A stretch of DNA of 64,000 bases from Cupriavidus respiraculi (lineage in GTDB: Bacteria > Pseudomonadota > Gammaproteobacteria > Burkholderiales > Burkholderiaceae): positions 744,001 to 808,000 of the forward strand of contig NZ_CAJZAH010000002.1 of NCBI RefSeq assembly GCF_914271545.1. The letters run 5' to 3'. Positions 18,354-28,743 of this stretch are shown one piece after another. How positions within the stretch are numbered: the first letter of the stretch is position 1; the number at the start of each line of letters is the position of its first letter. The translations under genes were made by a program, and so were the position numbers. Under the pieces are notes generated by a model, which was not told where the DNA came from, did not search any database, and saw only the letters and a list, made by a program, of their open reading frames with translations.

Positions 18354-19010
18354 TCAGTTCTTGGTGGCCGCGCCGGCGGACGCGTCGGCGCCCGCATCGG
18401 TGGCGGCCGGATTGGCGACGGACGGCATGGAGACCAGGCGCACGCGGTCCTCGCGGCGGGTGCGCAGCTGCTCGGAGATGTCCTGTGCGCGGGTGTCCTT
18501 GCGGCGACGCAGGGTCAGCGCCACGGCGGCGATGATGGCGACCAGCAGGATGATGCCGGCCACTTCGAACGCGTAGATGTAGTCGCTGTAGATCACCTTG
18601 CCCAGCTCGGCGGTGTTCGACACGTCCGGGCCCATGGCACCGTTCATCAGCGGCTGCGTGGTGCCCATGAAGTTGCGCACCAGCACGATGGCCATTTCGG
18701 CGATGATCAGCGCACCGACCACCGAAGCGAGCGGCACGTAAGTCCAGAAGTCCCGGCGCAGGTTGTCGATGTCGATATCGATCATCATCACCACGAACAG
18801 GAACAGCACCATCACGGCGCCGACGTACACCAGCACCAGCAGGATGGCGAGGAATTCAGCCTGCAGCAGCATCCACAGCGCGGCGGCCGTGAAGAACGAC
18901 AGCACGAGGTACAGCGCGGAGTGCACCGGGTTCCTCGCGGTGATGACTTTCAGTGCGGAGAGCACCAGCACCAGCGCAAAGACGTAGAAGATGGTGGTCG
19001 TGAGTTCCAT
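18354..19010 (-). CDS. nuoJ: NADH-quinone oxidoreductase subunit J
   Basis: 218 residues from the ATG at 19008-19010 (MELTTTIFYVFALVLVLSAL), with five transmembrane helices. The motif LVLVYVGAVMVLFLFVVMM in the third helix is the pi-bulge region of NuoJ. The last 60 residues are a charged and then Ala-rich tail. An in-frame ATG eight codons upstream is possible, but the chosen one matches the family start. It links the quinone site to the antiporter arm of complex I. Confidence 0.96.
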   Translation of the reverse strand: MELTTTIFYVFALVLVLSALKVITARNPVHSALYLVLSFFTAAALWMLLQAEFLAILLVLVYVGAVMVLFLFVVMMIDIDIDNLRRDFWTYVPLASVVGALIIAEMAIVLVRNFMGTTQPLMNGAMGPDVSNTAELGKVIYSDYIYAFEVAGIILLVAIIAAVALTLRRRKDTRAQDISEQLRTRREDRVRLVSMPSVANPAATDAGADASAGAATKN

Positions 19011-19152
19011 GGTCCTCGTCGGGCCTTCCGGCACAAGCCGCCCCTGGCGGCCTGCCCTTGCGGCATCCTTCTATTGGCCCCTCGCGGAGCCCGATTCAAA
19101 TTCGTCGAAGCGAAGGCGGGCAGTCAAGCCTGCGCCCGCCACCGCGGGTGGA

Positions 19153-19644
19153 TCAGCGGTACTTGGCGTCCGCGGCCTTGGCAGCCGCGATCTCGGGTTC
19201 GTAGCGGTCGCCCACCGCCAGCAGCATGTCCTTGGTGAAGTACAGGTCGCCGCGCTTTTCGCCGTGGTACTCGAGCATGCTGGTCTCCACCACCGCGTCG
19301 ACCGGGCACGCCTCTTCGCAGAAGCCGCAGAAGATGCACTTGGTCAGGTCGATGTCATAGCGCGTGGTACGGCGCGTGCCGTCGGCGCGCACATCGGACT
19401 CGATCGTGATGGCCAGCGCCGGGCAGACCGCCTCGCACAGCTTGCAGGCGATGCAGCGCTCCTCGCCGTTCGGGTAGCGGCGCAGCGCGTGCAGGCCGCG
19501 GAAACGCGGCGACAGCGGGGTCTTCTCTTCCGGGAACTGCACCGTGATCTTGCGTGCGAAGAGATAACGCCCGGTCAGCGCCATGCCCTTGAAGAGTTCC
19601 CTCAGGAGCAGGCTGTTAAAGAATTCCTTGATGGCGAGCAGCAT
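19153..19644 (-). CDS. nuoI: NADH-quinone oxidoreductase subunit I
   Basis: 163 residues carrying two [4Fe-4S] clusters (N6a/N6b type). Ligands are visible as [12 protein letters not shown] (C64, C67, C70, C74) and [12 protein letters not shown] (C103, C106, C109, C113). The first 30 residues form the amphipathic membrane-facing helix of the family. It passes electrons from NuoG to NuoB near the quinone site. It is separated from nuoJ by 142 bases with no evident gene. Confidence 0.98.
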   Translation of the reverse strand: MLLAIKEFFNSLLLRELFKGMALTGRYLFARKITVQFPEEKTPLSPRFRGLHALRRYPNGEERCIACKLCEAVCPALAITIESDVRADGTRRTTRYDIDLTKCIFCGFCEEACPVDAVVETSMLEYHGEKRGDLYFTKDMLLAVGDRYEPEIAAAKAADAKYR

Positions 19645-19718
19645 GACGATTGCTTCCTAGTAAATCCACCGGACGCATCCCGCGGGATGCGTCCCGGCTC
19701 GGCCCTCGCGGGCCATTT

Positions 19719-20783
19719 TCAGTGCCAGATATTCCACGGCGACTTGATCCAGATCGCCACGATGATCAGCCAGCCCACCGTCAGCGGAATGAAGACCTTC
19801 CAGCCCAGACGCATGATCTGGTCATAGCGGTAGCGCGGGAACGAGGCGCGGATCCAGATGAATACGGACAGCAGCAGGAAAACCTTGATCACCAGCCAGA
19901 AGAAACCCGGAATGGCGTTGGTGAGGAAGCTTTCGAACGGGGGCGCCCAGCCGCCCAGGAACATCAGCGCGGTCATCGTAGAGATGACGATCATGTTGAT
20001 GTACTCGGCCAGGAAGAACAGCGCGAAGCCCATGCCCGAGTACTCGATCATGTGGCCGGCCACGATTTCCGATTCGCCTTCCACCACGTCGAACGGGTGA
20101 CGGTTGGTTTCGGCCACGCCCGAGATGAAGTACACGCCGAACATCGGCAGCAGCGGCAGCCAGTTCCACGACAGGATGTTGATGCCCATGTCGGCGAAGT
20201 AGCCGGTGTTCTGGCTGTTCACGATGGCCGACAGGTTCAGGCTGCCCGCCACCATCAGCACCGTGACCAGGGCGAAGCCCATGGCGATTTCGTACGACAC
20301 CATCTGCGCGGCGGCGCGCATCGCGCCGATGAAGGCGTACTTCGAGTTCGAGGCCCAGCCGGCCAGGATCACGCCGTACACGCCCACCGAGCTGATCGCC
20401 ATCACGTACAGCAGGCCGGCGTTGACGTCGGCCATCACGACCTCGGCCTGGAACGGAATCACCGCCCAGATCGCCACGGCGGGCATCAGCACCATCAGCG
20501 GGGCGATCAGATACATGCCCCGGCTGACCTGCGTGGGCATCATCACTTCCTTGAGCAGCAGCTTCAGCACGTCGGCGATCGGCTGCAGCAGGCCGAGCGG
20601 ACCCACGCGGTTCGGACCCACGCGCACGTGCATCCAGCCGATCAGCTTGCGCTCCCACAGGATCAGGTAGGCCACGCACAGCAGCAGCGGCACCACGATG
20701 ACCACGGCGCGAATCAGGATCCACAGCGGCGTCCATGCGCCGCCGAATACGGCCTGGCCTTGCGAGGTAATCCAATCGATCAT
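19719..20783 (-). CDS. nuoH: NADH-quinone oxidoreductase subunit H
   Basis: 354 residues, eight to nine transmembrane helices, the membrane part of the quinone-binding site. Diagnostic segments: [37 protein letters not shown] and [22 protein letters not shown] with the acidic loop that couples quinone reduction to proton pumping. Starts 18 bases after nuoG ends. Confidence 0.98.
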   Translation of the reverse strand: MIDWITSQGQAVFGGAWTPLWILIRAVVIVVPLLLCVAYLILWERKLIGWMHVRVGPNRVGPLGLLQPIADVLKLLLKEVMMPTQVSRGMYLIAPLMVLMPAVAIWAVIPFQAEVVMADVNAGLLYVMAISSVGVYGVILAGWASNSKYAFIGAMRAAAQMVSYEIAMGFALVTVLMVAGSLNLSAIVNSQNTGYFADMGINILSWNWLPLLPMFGVYFISGVAETNRHPFDVVEGESEIVAGHMIEYSGMGFALFFLAEYINMIVISTMTALMFLGGWAPPFESFLTNAIPGFFWLVIKVFLLLSVFIWIRASFPRYRYDQIMRLGWKVFIPLTVGWLIIVAIWIKSPWNIWH

Positions 20784-20801
20784 GTTCTCTTCTCGCTCTA
20801 C

Positions 20802-23156
20802 TTATGCCACGGCCACCGGGGCCAGATCGACCGCCTTCTCGACGGTGACGGCACCGAACAGGCCGCCCAGCGCGAGCGCGGCCTCGGTCGCAGCCGAGAC
20901 GCGCACCGTTCCCGGCGGCAGCGCTGCTTCCAGCACGGCCGGCAGCACCACGCTGCCCTGCCCCTGCGTGACGCGAACCGGGTCGCCCGCCTGCACGCCC
21001 AGCGAGGCGAACAGGTCGGCCGACAGGCCGGCCTGCATCGCGCGGCGCGCGGCGGCGGTCAGCTGCAGCGACTCGGCGCGGCGCACGATCGGGTCGGCGT
21101 GATAGATCGGCACGTCGGCGATGCGCTCGATGCCACGCGCGGTCGGCTCGTTCACGCGAATGGACGCGTCGGTCGCGTTGTTCAGCTGCGGCGCCACCGG
21201 CTGGGCCAGCACGGCGTCGCGCACGGACTCGGCGGTATCGAAGTCGAAGCCCGGCACGTCCAGCAGGTTGCCCAGCACGCGCAGCACCTTCCAGGCCGGA
21301 CGGGTCTCGCCCAGCGGACGCACCACGCCGTTGAAGCTCTGCGGCACGCCTTCGCAGTTGACGAAGGTGCCGGCCGTTTCCGAGAACGGCGCGACGGGCA
21401 GGATCACGTCGGCGTACTGCATGGCCGCTTCCGAACGGAACGGCGACAGCACCACCACGGTGCTGGCCTGGCCCAGCGCGGCCAGGGCCTTGCGCGGGTC
21501 GGCCGTGTCGAATTCCGGCTCGGTGTTGAGCAGCACGTAGGCCTTGCGCGGCGTGTCCAGCATCGCCTGCGCGTCGGCGCCGGCGTTCTGCGGCAGCGCA
21601 CCGGCGATATGGCCGCCGACGGTATTGGCAGCTTCCGTCAGGAAGCCCAGCGTGGCGCCCGTTTCCGTGGCGATCCACTGCGCCAGTGCGTGCAGCACGG
21701 CGAACTGCGGATGGCGCACGGCCTCGTTGCCGAGGAACACGGCGCGGCGCTCGCCACCGATCAGCGCATCGGCGACTGCCTTGGCGGCGTCACCGCCGTC
21801 GAAGCCGTCGGTGCCGGCCGGGGCGGCCACGCCCTTGGCGGCGGCCACGGCACGGGCCACGCCGGCCAGTGCCACGGTCCACGACGACGGCGCGGCGTCG
21901 ATACGCGCGGCCAGCGGCATCAGCAGGTCCTCGGCGCTGGCGCCGACCAGGGCGACACGCGCGCCCTTCTTGGTGGCGTGGCGCAGGCGCGCCGCCAGCA
22001 GCGGATGGTCCTTGCGCAGCGACGAACCGATGACCAGCACGCGTTGCAGCGTGGAGACGTCGGCGATCGGCATGCCCAGCCACGGCGCGCCCTTCGGCGT
22101 TGCCGAGAAATCGGACTGGCGCAGGCGGAAGTCGACATTGTCGCTACCCAGGCCGCGCACCAGCTTGCCCAGCAGATGGAGTTCCTCCAGCGTGCTGTGC
22201 GGGCTCGCCAGCGCGGCGATCTGGTCCGCGCCATGCTCGCGCTTGATGCTGGCCAGACCGTTGGCAACGTACTCCAGCGCGGTCTGCCAGTCGGTTTCCA
22301 TCCACTGGTTGTCCTGCTTCAGCATCGGGCGCGTCAGGCGCTCGGCGCTGTTCAGGCCTTCGTACGAGAAGCGGTCGCGGTCCGACAGCCAGCATTCGTT
22401 GATGGCTTCGTTGTCGAGCGGCAGCACGCGCATCACGCGGTGATTCTTGGTCTGCACCACCAGGTTGGCGCCCAGGCCATCGTGCGGCGACACCGACTTG
22501 CGGCGCGTCAGCTCCCACGTCCGCGCGGAATAGCGGAACGGCTTGCTGGTCAGCGCGCCCACCGGGCACAGGTCGATCATGTTGCCGGACAGTTCCGAAT
22601 CGACGGTGTGGCCGACGAAGGTCGTGATTTCCGACTGCTCGCCGCGGCCCAGCATGCCCAGCTCCATCACGCCGGCCACTTCCTGGCCGAAGCGCACGCA
22701 GCGGGTGCAGTGGATGCAGCGGGTCATCTCTTCCATCGAGATCAGCGGGCCCACGTTCTTGTGGAACACCACGCGCTTCTCTTCCTTGTAGCGCGACTCC
22801 GATGCGCCGTAGCCCACGGCCAGATCCTGCAGCTGGCATTCGCCGCCCTGATCGCAGATCGGGCAGTCCAGCGGGTGATTGATCAGCAGAAATTCCATCA
22901 CCGACTTCTGGGCCTTGACCGCCTTCTCCGAGTTGGTGAAGACCTTCATGCCCGCGGTGACGGGGGTCGCGCAGGCCGGCAGCGCCTTGGGCGCCTTTTC
23001 GACCTCGACCAGACACATGCGGCAGTTCGCCGCGATGGACAACTTGCGGTGGTAGCAGAAGTGCGGGATGTACGTGCCCAGCTTGCGGGCGGCCTCCATC
23101 ACCAGGCTGCCTTCCGCAACCTCCACCTTCTTGCCGTCGATCTCGAGTTCAACCAT
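20802..23156 (-). CDS. nuoG: NADH-quinone oxidoreductase subunit G
   Basis: 784 residues; the large peripheral iron-sulfur subunit. The N-terminal region holds a [2Fe-2S] cluster (C34, C45, C48, C62), cluster N5 with its His ligand (H94, C98, C101, C107) and a further [4Fe-4S] cluster (C147, C150, C153, C197). The rest is a molybdopterin-oxidoreductase-like domain that does not bind the cofactor here. No CxxCxxxC group follows residue 200, so the extra N7 cluster found in some NuoG proteins (such as E. coli) is absent. Located between nuoF and nuoH in the standard order. Confidence 0.98.
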   Translation of the reverse strand: MVELEIDGKKVEVAEGSLVMEAARKLGTYIPHFCYHRKLSIAANCRMCLVEVEKAPKALPACATPVTAGMKVFTNSEKAVKAQKSVMEFLLINHPLDCPICDQGGECQLQDLAVGYGASESRYKEEKRVVFHKNVGPLISMEEMTRCIHCTRCVRFGQEVAGVMELGMLGRGEQSEITTFVGHTVDSELSGNMIDLCPVGALTSKPFRYSARTWELTRRKSVSPHDGLGANLVVQTKNHRVMRVLPLDNEAINECWLSDRDRFSYEGLNSAERLTRPMLKQDNQWMETDWQTALEYVANGLASIKREHGADQIAALASPHSTLEELHLLGKLVRGLGSDNVDFRLRQSDFSATPKGAPWLGMPIADVSTLQRVLVIGSSLRKDHPLLAARLRHATKKGARVALVGASAEDLLMPLAARIDAAPSSWTVALAGVARAVAAAKGVAAPAGTDGFDGGDAAKAVADALIGGERRAVFLGNEAVRHPQFAVLHALAQWIATETGATLGFLTEAANTVGGHIAGALPQNAGADAQAMLDTPRKAYVLLNTEPEFDTADPRKALAALGQASTVVVLSPFRSEAAMQYADVILPVAPFSETAGTFVNCEGVPQSFNGVVRPLGETRPAWKVLRVLGNLLDVPGFDFDTAESVRDAVLAQPVAPQLNNATDASIRVNEPTARGIERIADVPIYHADPIVRRAESLQLTAAARRAMQAGLSADLFASLGVQAGDPVRVTQGQGSVVLPAVLEAALPPGTVRVSAATEAALALGGLFGAVTVEKAVDLAPVAVA

Positions 23157-23168
23157 GTTCTGCCACGC

Positions 23169-24464
23169 TTAGGAGTACGCCGGAACCATGCACTGCTTGT
23201 GTTCGACGTGATACTCGAACTCTTTCCAGTAGTGCTTGAGCATGCCGCGGACCGGCATCGCCGCCGCATCGCCGAGCGCGCAGATGGTGCGGCCCATGAT
23301 GTTTTCGGCAACGTTGTTCAGAAGGTCCAGGTCTTCCTGGCGCCCTTCCCCATGCTCGATGCGGTTCACCATGCGGTAGAGCCAGCCCGTGCCTTCGCGG
23401 CACGGCGTGCACTGGCCGCACGATTCTTCAAAGTAGAAATACGACAGGCGCAGCAGCGAGCGAACCATGCAGCGCGTCTCGTCCATCACGATCACCGCGC
23501 CCGAGCCCAGCATCGAGCCGGCCTTGGCGATCGAGTCGTAGTCCATGTCGGACGCCATCATCAGGTCGCCCGGCACCACCGGCGCGGACGAGCCGCCCGG
23601 GATCACCGCCTTGATGCGCTTGCCGCCGCGCATGCCACCGGCCAATTCCAGCAGCGTGGCGAACGGCGTGCCCAGCGGAATCTCGTAGTTGCCGGGCCGC
23701 TCGACATCGCCCGAGACCGAGAAGATCTTGGTGCCGCCGTTGTTCGGCTTGCCCATCTTCGCGTAGTTCTCCGGGCCGACCGCCAGCAGGAACGGCACCG
23801 CGGCGAACGTCTCGGTGTTGTTGATCGTGGTCGGCTTGCCATACAGGCCGAAGCTGGCCGGGAAAGGCGGCTTGAACCGCGGCTGGCCCTTCTTGCCTTC
23901 CAGCGATTCGAGCAGCGCGGTTTCCTCGCCGCAGATGTACGCGCCGTAGCCATGGTGGGCATGCAGCTGGAAGCTGAAGCCGGAGCCCAGGATGTCGTCA
24001 CCGAGGAAACCGGCGGCGCGCGCTTCCTCGAGCGCCTGCTCGAAGATCTTGTATTCGTTCCAGATCTCGCCGTGGATGTAGTTGTAGCCCACGGTGATGC
24101 CCATCGCGTACGCACCGATGGCCATGCCTTCGATGAGCGCGTGCGGGTTGTAGCGGATGATGTCGCGATCCTTGAACGTGCCGGGCTCGCCCTCGTCGGT
24201 ATTGCAGACGAGGTACTTCTGGCCGGGGAACTGACGCGGCATGAAGCTCCACTTCAGCCCCGTCGGGAAGCCCGCGCCGCCGCGCCCGCGCAGGCCCGAC
24301 GCCTTGACGTCCGCGATCACCTGCTCGGGGGCGATCTTCTCGGTCAGGATGCGCTTCAGTTGCTGGTAGCCGCCACGCTTGACGTAGTCTTCGAGGTGCC
24401 AGTTCTGGCCATCCAGGCCCGCCAGGATCAGCGGCTTGATATGGCGATCGTGCAGAGAGGTCAT
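23169..24464 (-). CDS. nuoF: NADH-quinone oxidoreductase subunit F
   Basis: 431 residues; NADH- and FMN-binding subunit. The glycine-rich nucleotide site is [16 protein letters not shown] (residues 58-72), with [14 protein letters not shown] following. The N3 [4Fe-4S] cluster ligands are C349, C352, C355 ([11 protein letters not shown]) and C395. The ATG at 24462-24464 overlaps the nuoE stop codon as ATGA. It receives hydride from NADH and delivers electrons to the cluster chain in NuoE and NuoG. Confidence 0.98.
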   Translation of the reverse strand: MTSLHDRHIKPLILAGLDGQNWHLEDYVKRGGYQQLKRILTEKIAPEQVIADVKASGLRGRGGAGFPTGLKWSFMPRQFPGQKYLVCNTDEGEPGTFKDRDIIRYNPHALIEGMAIGAYAMGITVGYNYIHGEIWNEYKIFEQALEEARAAGFLGDDILGSGFSFQLHAHHGYGAYICGEETALLESLEGKKGQPRFKPPFPASFGLYGKPTTINNTETFAAVPFLLAVGPENYAKMGKPNNGGTKIFSVSGDVERPGNYEIPLGTPFATLLELAGGMRGGKRIKAVIPGGSSAPVVPGDLMMASDMDYDSIAKAGSMLGSGAVIVMDETRCMVRSLLRLSYFYFEESCGQCTPCREGTGWLYRMVNRIEHGEGRQEDLDLLNNVAENIMGRTICALGDAAAMPVRGMLKHYWKEFEYHVEHKQCMVPAYS

Positions 24465-24961
24465 TGCTTGTCCCCCTTGGCCGCTTCCAGCTTCAGTTCG
24501 TCCACCAGCGCATCCAGCTTCTCGTCGCTCATGAAGCTGCACATGCGGGTGTTGTTGACTATCATCACCGGCGCGTCGCCGCAGGCGCCCATGCATTCGC
24601 CTTCCTTCAGCGTGAAGGTGCCGCACGGGGTGGTTTCGTTGTAGTCGATGCCGAGCTTGCGCTTCAGGTACTCGCCGGCGCGTTCGCCGCCCGACAGGGC
24701 GCAAGGCAGGTTGGTGCAGACGCTCAGCTTGAATTTGCCGACCGGCCTGGTGTCGTACATGTTGTAGAACGTGGCGACTTCCTCCACCCACACCGGGGGC
24801 ATCTGGAGGTAGCTGGCCACGAACTGCATGACCTCCGGGGAAACCCAGCCCACTTCGCCCTGCGCGACGGCCAGTGCCGCCATCACGGCCGACTGCTTCT
24901 GGTCGGCCGGATACTTGGCGATCGCGCGATCGATTTCCTTGAGAGCTTCTGCTGATAGCAT
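24461..24961 (-). CDS. nuoE: NADH-quinone oxidoreductase subunit E
   Basis: 166 residues with the thioredoxin-like [2Fe-2S] N1a site: ligands C82, C87, C123 and C127 in [11 protein letters not shown] and [12 protein letters not shown]. The N-terminal helical part includes [15 protein letters not shown]. The start is the ATG at 24959-24961 ([10 protein letters not shown]); the open frame extends upstream without homology. Its last codon overlaps nuoF. A 197-base GC-rich gap to nuoD contains small hairpins but no evident gene. Confidence 0.97.
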   Translation of the reverse strand: MLSAEALKEIDRAIAKYPADQKQSAVMAALAVAQGEVGWVSPEVMQFVASYLQMPPVWVEEVATFYNMYDTRPVGKFKLSVCTNLPCALSGGERAGEYLKRKLGIDYNETTPCGTFTLKEGECMGACGDAPVMIVNNTRMCSFMSDEKLDALVDELKLEAAKGDKQ

Positions 24962-25158
24962 GGTCGTTGCCGTAATACGCCGAATCACGAGCGGGGCACG
25001 TCGCTGATGGCGCGCCTCGCAGAGTTGCAGCCGTCGCTGCGTTGTCCTTGCCCGCATGCTGCGCGCATGCCGGTGTGCCGCATCTGCGCGCCGCGGCCCG
25101 ATGGCGGGCTGCGGGCGCCGGCGTCCGGATCGTCGTCCGGGGCCGGCGGCCTGTGTCC

Positions 25159-26412
25159 TTAGCGGTCGATCTCGCCGAAGACGATGTCCTGCGTGCCGAT
25201 GATCGTGACCGCATCCGCGATCATGTGGCCCTTGGCCATTTCATCGAGCGCCGACAGATGCGAGAAACCCGGGGCGCGAATCTTGAGCCGGTACGGCTTG
25301 TTCGCGCCGTCCGAAATCGCATAGATGCCGAACTCACCCTTCGGGTGCTCGACCGCCGCGTAGGTCTCGCCTTCCGGCACGTGCGCGCCTTCGGTAAAGA
25401 GCTTGAAATGGTGGATCAGCTCTTCCATGTTCGACTTCATCTCGACCCGCGACGGCGGCGTAACCTTGTGGTTGTCGCTCATCACCGGGCCGGGATTGCG
25501 CCGCAGCCATTCCACGCATTGCTTGATGATGCGGTTGGACTGGCGCATTTCTTCCACGCGCACCAGATAGCGCGCATAGCAGTCGCCGCCCACGCCGACC
25601 GGCACATCGAAATCCATGCGGTCGTACACCTCGTAGGGCTGCGTCTTGCGCAGGTCCCACGCGATGCCCGAGCCGCGCAGCATCGGGCCGGTAAAGCCCA
25701 GCTGCAGCGCGCGTTCGGGACTGACCACGCCGATGTCCACCAGACGTTGCTTCCAGATACGGTTATCGGTCAGCAGCGTCTCATATTCATCGACGTACTT
25801 CGGAAAACGGTTCGTGAAGTCCTCGATGAAGTCCAGCAGCGAGCCGGAGCGCGCCTCGTTCATCGCCTTGATCGCGCGCTCGTTATGGACTTTCGACGCC
25901 TTGTATTGCGGCATCGTGTCGGGCAGGTCGCGATAGACGCCGCCCGGGCGGTAGTAGGCCGCGTGCATGCGCGCGCCGGACACCGCCTCGTACATGTCGA
26001 ACATGTCCTCGCGTTCGCGGAAGGCGTAGAGGAAGACCGCCATCGCGCCCACGTCGAGGGCGTGCGAGCCGATCCACATCAGGTGGTTCAGCAGGCGCGT
26101 GATCTCGTCGAACATCACGCGGATGTACTGCGCGCGGATCGGCACGTCCAGGCCGATCAGCTTCTCGATCGCCATCACGTAGGCGTGCTCGTTGGCCATC
26201 ATCGACACATAGTCGAGACGGTCCATGTAGGGCACGCTCTGGATCCAGGTCTTCTGCTCGGCCAGCTTCTCGGTGGCACGGTGCAGCAGGCCGATGTGCG
26301 GGTCCGCGCGCTGGATCACCTCGCCGTCCAGCTCCAGCACGAGCCGCAGCACGCCGTGCGCCGCCGGGTGCTGCGGACCGAAATTCAGGGTGTAATTCTT
26401 GATATCTGCCAT
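25159..26412 (-). CDS. nuoD: NADH-quinone oxidoreductase subunit D
   Basis: 417 residues, related to the large subunit of NiFe hydrogenases but without nickel ligands. [21 protein letters not shown] at the N-terminus and [12 protein letters not shown] supply the quinone-site His and its surroundings; DIVFGEIDR closes the protein, as is standard. Together with NuoB and NuoH it forms the ubiquinone reduction chamber. The gene is separate from nuoC (19-base gap), unlike the nuoCD fusion of enterobacteria. Confidence 0.98.
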   Translation of the reverse strand: MADIKNYTLNFGPQHPAAHGVLRLVLELDGEVIQRADPHIGLLHRATEKLAEQKTWIQSVPYMDRLDYVSMMANEHAYVMAIEKLIGLDVPIRAQYIRVMFDEITRLLNHLMWIGSHALDVGAMAVFLYAFREREDMFDMYEAVSGARMHAAYYRPGGVYRDLPDTMPQYKASKVHNERAIKAMNEARSGSLLDFIEDFTNRFPKYVDEYETLLTDNRIWKQRLVDIGVVSPERALQLGFTGPMLRGSGIAWDLRKTQPYEVYDRMDFDVPVGVGGDCYARYLVRVEEMRQSNRIIKQCVEWLRRNPGPVMSDNHKVTPPSRVEMKSNMEELIHHFKLFTEGAHVPEGETYAAVEHPKGEFGIYAISDGANKPYRLKIRAPGFSHLSALDEMAKGHMIADAVTIIGTQDIVFGEIDR

Positions 26413-26431
26413 CGCGGGTTCTCAGTGCGGG

Positions 26432-27031
26432 TCAGTGCTTCAGGCCGCCGTAGTTTTCCTCGCGGATCACGCGCGGCGTGAGCTCGCGCGGCTCGATGGT
26501 GACCGGCTGGTAAATGACCCGCTTCTGCTCGGGGTCGTAGCGCATCTCGACATAGCCCGACGTCGGGAAATCCTTGCGGAACGGGTGTCCGACGAAGCCA
26601 TAGTCGGTCAGGATGCGGCGCAGGTCCGGGTGGCCTTCGAAGATGATGCCGAAGAAGTCGAACGCCTCGCGCTCGAACCAGTTCACCGAATTCCAGACGT
26701 CGATCAGCGACGGCACCACCGGCACGTCGTCATCCGGCGCGAACACGCGCACGCGCAGGCGCCAGTTGTGCGTGATCGACAGCAGATGCGTGACCGCGGC
26801 GAAACGGGGACCGTCCCAGGCACCGTCGCCGTAGGCGGAATAGTCCACGCCGCACAGGTCCAGCAGCAGTTCGAAACGCAGCGAAGGTTCGTCACGCAGG
26901 ATGCGGGCTGCATCGAGATAGTCCTCGGCCTTGACGATCAACGTCAGTTCGCCAAGGTTCTCGACCAGCGTCTGCACACGGTTGCCGAGGGCTTTTTCCA
27001 GCGCGGCCTTGAGGGTATCGAGCTTTGCCAT
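26432..27031 (-). CDS. nuoC: NADH-quinone oxidoreductase subunit C
   Basis: 199 residues; peripheral 30-kDa subunit. The family core appears as [51 protein letters not shown]. It ends [11 protein letters not shown]-like ([11 protein letters not shown]), as is usual. It starts one base after the nuoB stop and precedes nuoD, so the B-C-D genes are tightly coupled. Confidence 0.98.
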   Translation of the reverse strand: MAKLDTLKAALEKALGNRVQTLVENLGELTLIVKAEDYLDAARILRDEPSLRFELLLDLCGVDYSAYGDGAWDGPRFAAVTHLLSITHNWRLRVRVFAPDDDVPVVPSLIDVWNSVNWFEREAFDFFGIIFEGHPDLRRILTDYGFVGHPFRKDFPTSGYVEMRYDPEQKRVIYQPVTIEPRELTPRVIREENYGGLKH

Positions 27032-27032
27032 G

Positions 27033-27515
27033 TCAACCCTTGCGCGCGATGGTGTTGGTGCGGCGGATCTTGTTCTGCAGCTGGATGATGCCGTAGATCA
27101 GCGCTTCGGCCGTCGGCGGGCAGCCCGGCACATAGATGTCGACGGGCACGATGCGGTCGCAGCCGCGCACCACCGAATACGAATAGTGATAGTAGCCGCC
27201 GCCGTTGGCGCACGAGCCCATCGAGATGACCCAGCGCGGCTCGGCCATCTGGTCGTACACCTTGCGCAGCGCCGGCGCCATCTTGTTGCACAGCGTGCCG
27301 GCAACGATCATCACGTCGGACTGGCGCGGCGACGGACGGAAGATCACGCCGAAGCGGTCCATGTCGTAGCGCGACGCGCCCGCGTGCATCATTTCCACGG
27401 CGCAGCAGGCAAGGCCGAACGTCATCGGCCACAGCGACCCGGTGCGGGTCCAGTTGATCAGCTTGTCAGCGGTAGTCGTGACGAAGCCTTCATTGAGAAC
27501 GCCTTCGATTGCCAT
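27033..27515 (-). CDS. nuoB: NADH-quinone oxidoreductase subunit B
   Basis: 160 residues, carrying cluster N2, the last cluster before quinone. The unusual tandem-cysteine ligand pair is C37-C38 ([11 protein letters not shown]), with C102 and C132 completing the set ([15 protein letters not shown] and [12 protein letters not shown]). Located 6 bases after nuoA. Confidence 0.98.
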   Translation of the reverse strand: MAIEGVLNEGFVTTTADKLINWTRTGSLWPMTFGLACCAVEMMHAGASRYDMDRFGVIFRPSPRQSDVMIVAGTLCNKMAPALRKVYDQMAEPRWVISMGSCANGGGYYHYSYSVVRGCDRIVPVDIYVPGCPPTAEALIYGIIQLQNKIRRTNTIARKG

Positions 27516-27521
27516 ATCACA

Positions 27522-27881
27522 TCACTCCCAATCGAGCGCGCCCTTTTTCCAGATGTAGACGAAGCCCACGATGAATTCCAGCAGAAACACGCCCATGGCG
27601 ATGAAACCAGGCCAACCGATATCCTGGAGCGCGACGCCCCACGGAAACAGGAAAGCGGTTTCGAGATCGAACAGAATGAACAGGATAGCGATGAGGTAGT
27701 AGCGCACGTCGAACTTCATGCGCGCGTCCTCGAACGCTTCAAAGCCGCACTCGTATGGCGACAGCTTCGCCGAGTCGGGCTTGTTCGGGCCGAGAATACG
27801 GCCGATCGACATCAGTGCAACGCCGAGCACGACGCCGAACACGATGAAAATAAGGACGGGGAAATAGGCTTCGAGATTCAA
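27522..27881 (-). CDS. nuoA: NADH-quinone oxidoreductase subunit A
   Basis: 119 residues with three transmembrane helices. The loop [33 protein letters not shown] is the conserved region lining the quinone channel. First gene of the 14-gene complex I operon, transcribed toward lower coordinates; its promoter must lie between 27882 and the tRNA gene at 28050. Confidence 0.97.
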   Translation of the reverse strand: MNLEAYFPVLIFIVFGVVLGVALMSIGRILGPNKPDSAKLSPYECGFEAFEDARMKFDVRYYLIAILFILFDLETAFLFPWGVALQDIGWPGFIAMGVFLLEFIVGFVYIWKKGALDWE

Positions 27882-28049
27882 GGTACGGCCAGCCTTATCT
27901 GGAATGTTGTCAACAGCACCAGCTCAAGCGGCGTCCTGTTGCCCACCCCAAGCGCCCAGCGCCATTGCGCAGAACCACGGCGCCGCCTTGCGGACTGCCG
28001 GAACCCCTCGTCGGGGCATTGCCCGGGAGCGGATTCCGATCAAGTTGTT

Positions 28050-28134
28050 TGGTGCCGACGGCGAGACTCGAACTCGCACAGCTTTCGCCACTACCCCCTC
28101 AAGATAGCGTGTCTACCAATTTCACCACGTCGGC
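28050..28134 (-). tRNA. tRNA-Leu (anticodon GAG)
   Basis: The minus strand folds as a class II tRNA: acceptor stem GCCGACG / CGTCGGC, D arm with GAAATTGGTAGAC, anticodon stem-loop CTATC-TTGAGGG-GGTAG giving anticodon GAG, a variable arm, and T loop TTCGAGT within GCGAG/CTCGC. The 3' CCA is encoded (plus-strand TGG at 28050-28052). It reads leucine codons CTC and CTT. It lies between secG and nuoA. Confidence 0.97.
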
Positions 28135-28332
28135 TGGGGGAGAAACAATATTGCCTGGCGCCGGGTTTCAAGCCCTTCGGAACTCTGACTTGCGGCGCAT
28201 TTTAGCGCAACCGCATGGCCGGGGAACCGTCGCTGGGGAATCGTTTCAAGCCTCGCATTCTAACCCATGAAACCCGTTTTGTTCAACGCACAATCGCAAA
28301 AATCTTCGGGAATGCAGGGCCGCGAAGCCGGA

Positions 28333-28698
28333 TTATTTCGGTACTGCGGGAGCGCCCGGAGCCGATGCCGCAACGCCCGAAGCCGCCGGCGCCGAAGCAG
28401 CCTGCGGGGCCGGCGCGACCTGCGGCGCGGCGCCCATCACACCCAGCGAAGCGGCCGGCTTGTAGTTGCCCAGCAGCGTCAGCGCCAGCGTGCAGATGAA
28501 GAACAGCGTGGCCAGCACCGCCGTGGTACGCGACAGGAAGTTGGCCGAGCCGGTGGCGCCGAACAGGCTGCCGGAAGCGCCGGAGCCGAACGCCGCGCCG
28601 ACGTCGGCGCCCTTGCCGTGCTGGAGCAGCACCAGGCCGATCACGCCCAGTGCGGAGAGCACCTGCGCGACCATCAACAGAGTCTTGAAAATTGCCAT
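28333..28698 (-). CDS. secG: Preprotein translocase subunit SecG
   Basis: 121 residues. Two hydrophobic helices (TLLMVAQVLSALGVIGLVLLQ and RTTAVLATLFFICTLALTLLG) flank the conserved HGKGADVGAAFGSGASGSLFGATGSANFLSR loop. The C-terminus is a long Ala/Pro tail, a frequent feature of betaproteobacterial SecG. It assists SecYE in export across the inner membrane. Lies between tpiA and the tRNA-Leu gene, all on the minus strand. Confidence 0.96.
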   Translation of the reverse strand: MAIFKTLLMVAQVLSALGVIGLVLLQHGKGADVGAAFGSGASGSLFGATGSANFLSRTTAVLATLFFICTLALTLLGNYKPAASLGVMGAAPQVAPAPQAASAPAASGVAASAPGAPAVPK

Positions 28699-28743
28699 TT
28701 GATTCGATTCACTTGCCTGATCAGACGATCGGTACGGCCGGCA

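Noticed and set aside
19650-24644. A 1664-residue plus-strand open frame opposite nuoE-nuoH
   Set aside because: It is the antisense frame of highly conserved nuo genes; composition is His/Arg/Gln-rich without domain structure, as expected from GC-rich codon bias.
24962-25158. Possible small gene or second promoter in the 197-base nuoE-nuoD gap
   Set aside because: Only short GC hairpins (such as GCATGC-TGCGC-GCATGC) are visible; no ORF with a ribosome-binding site and no promoter match.
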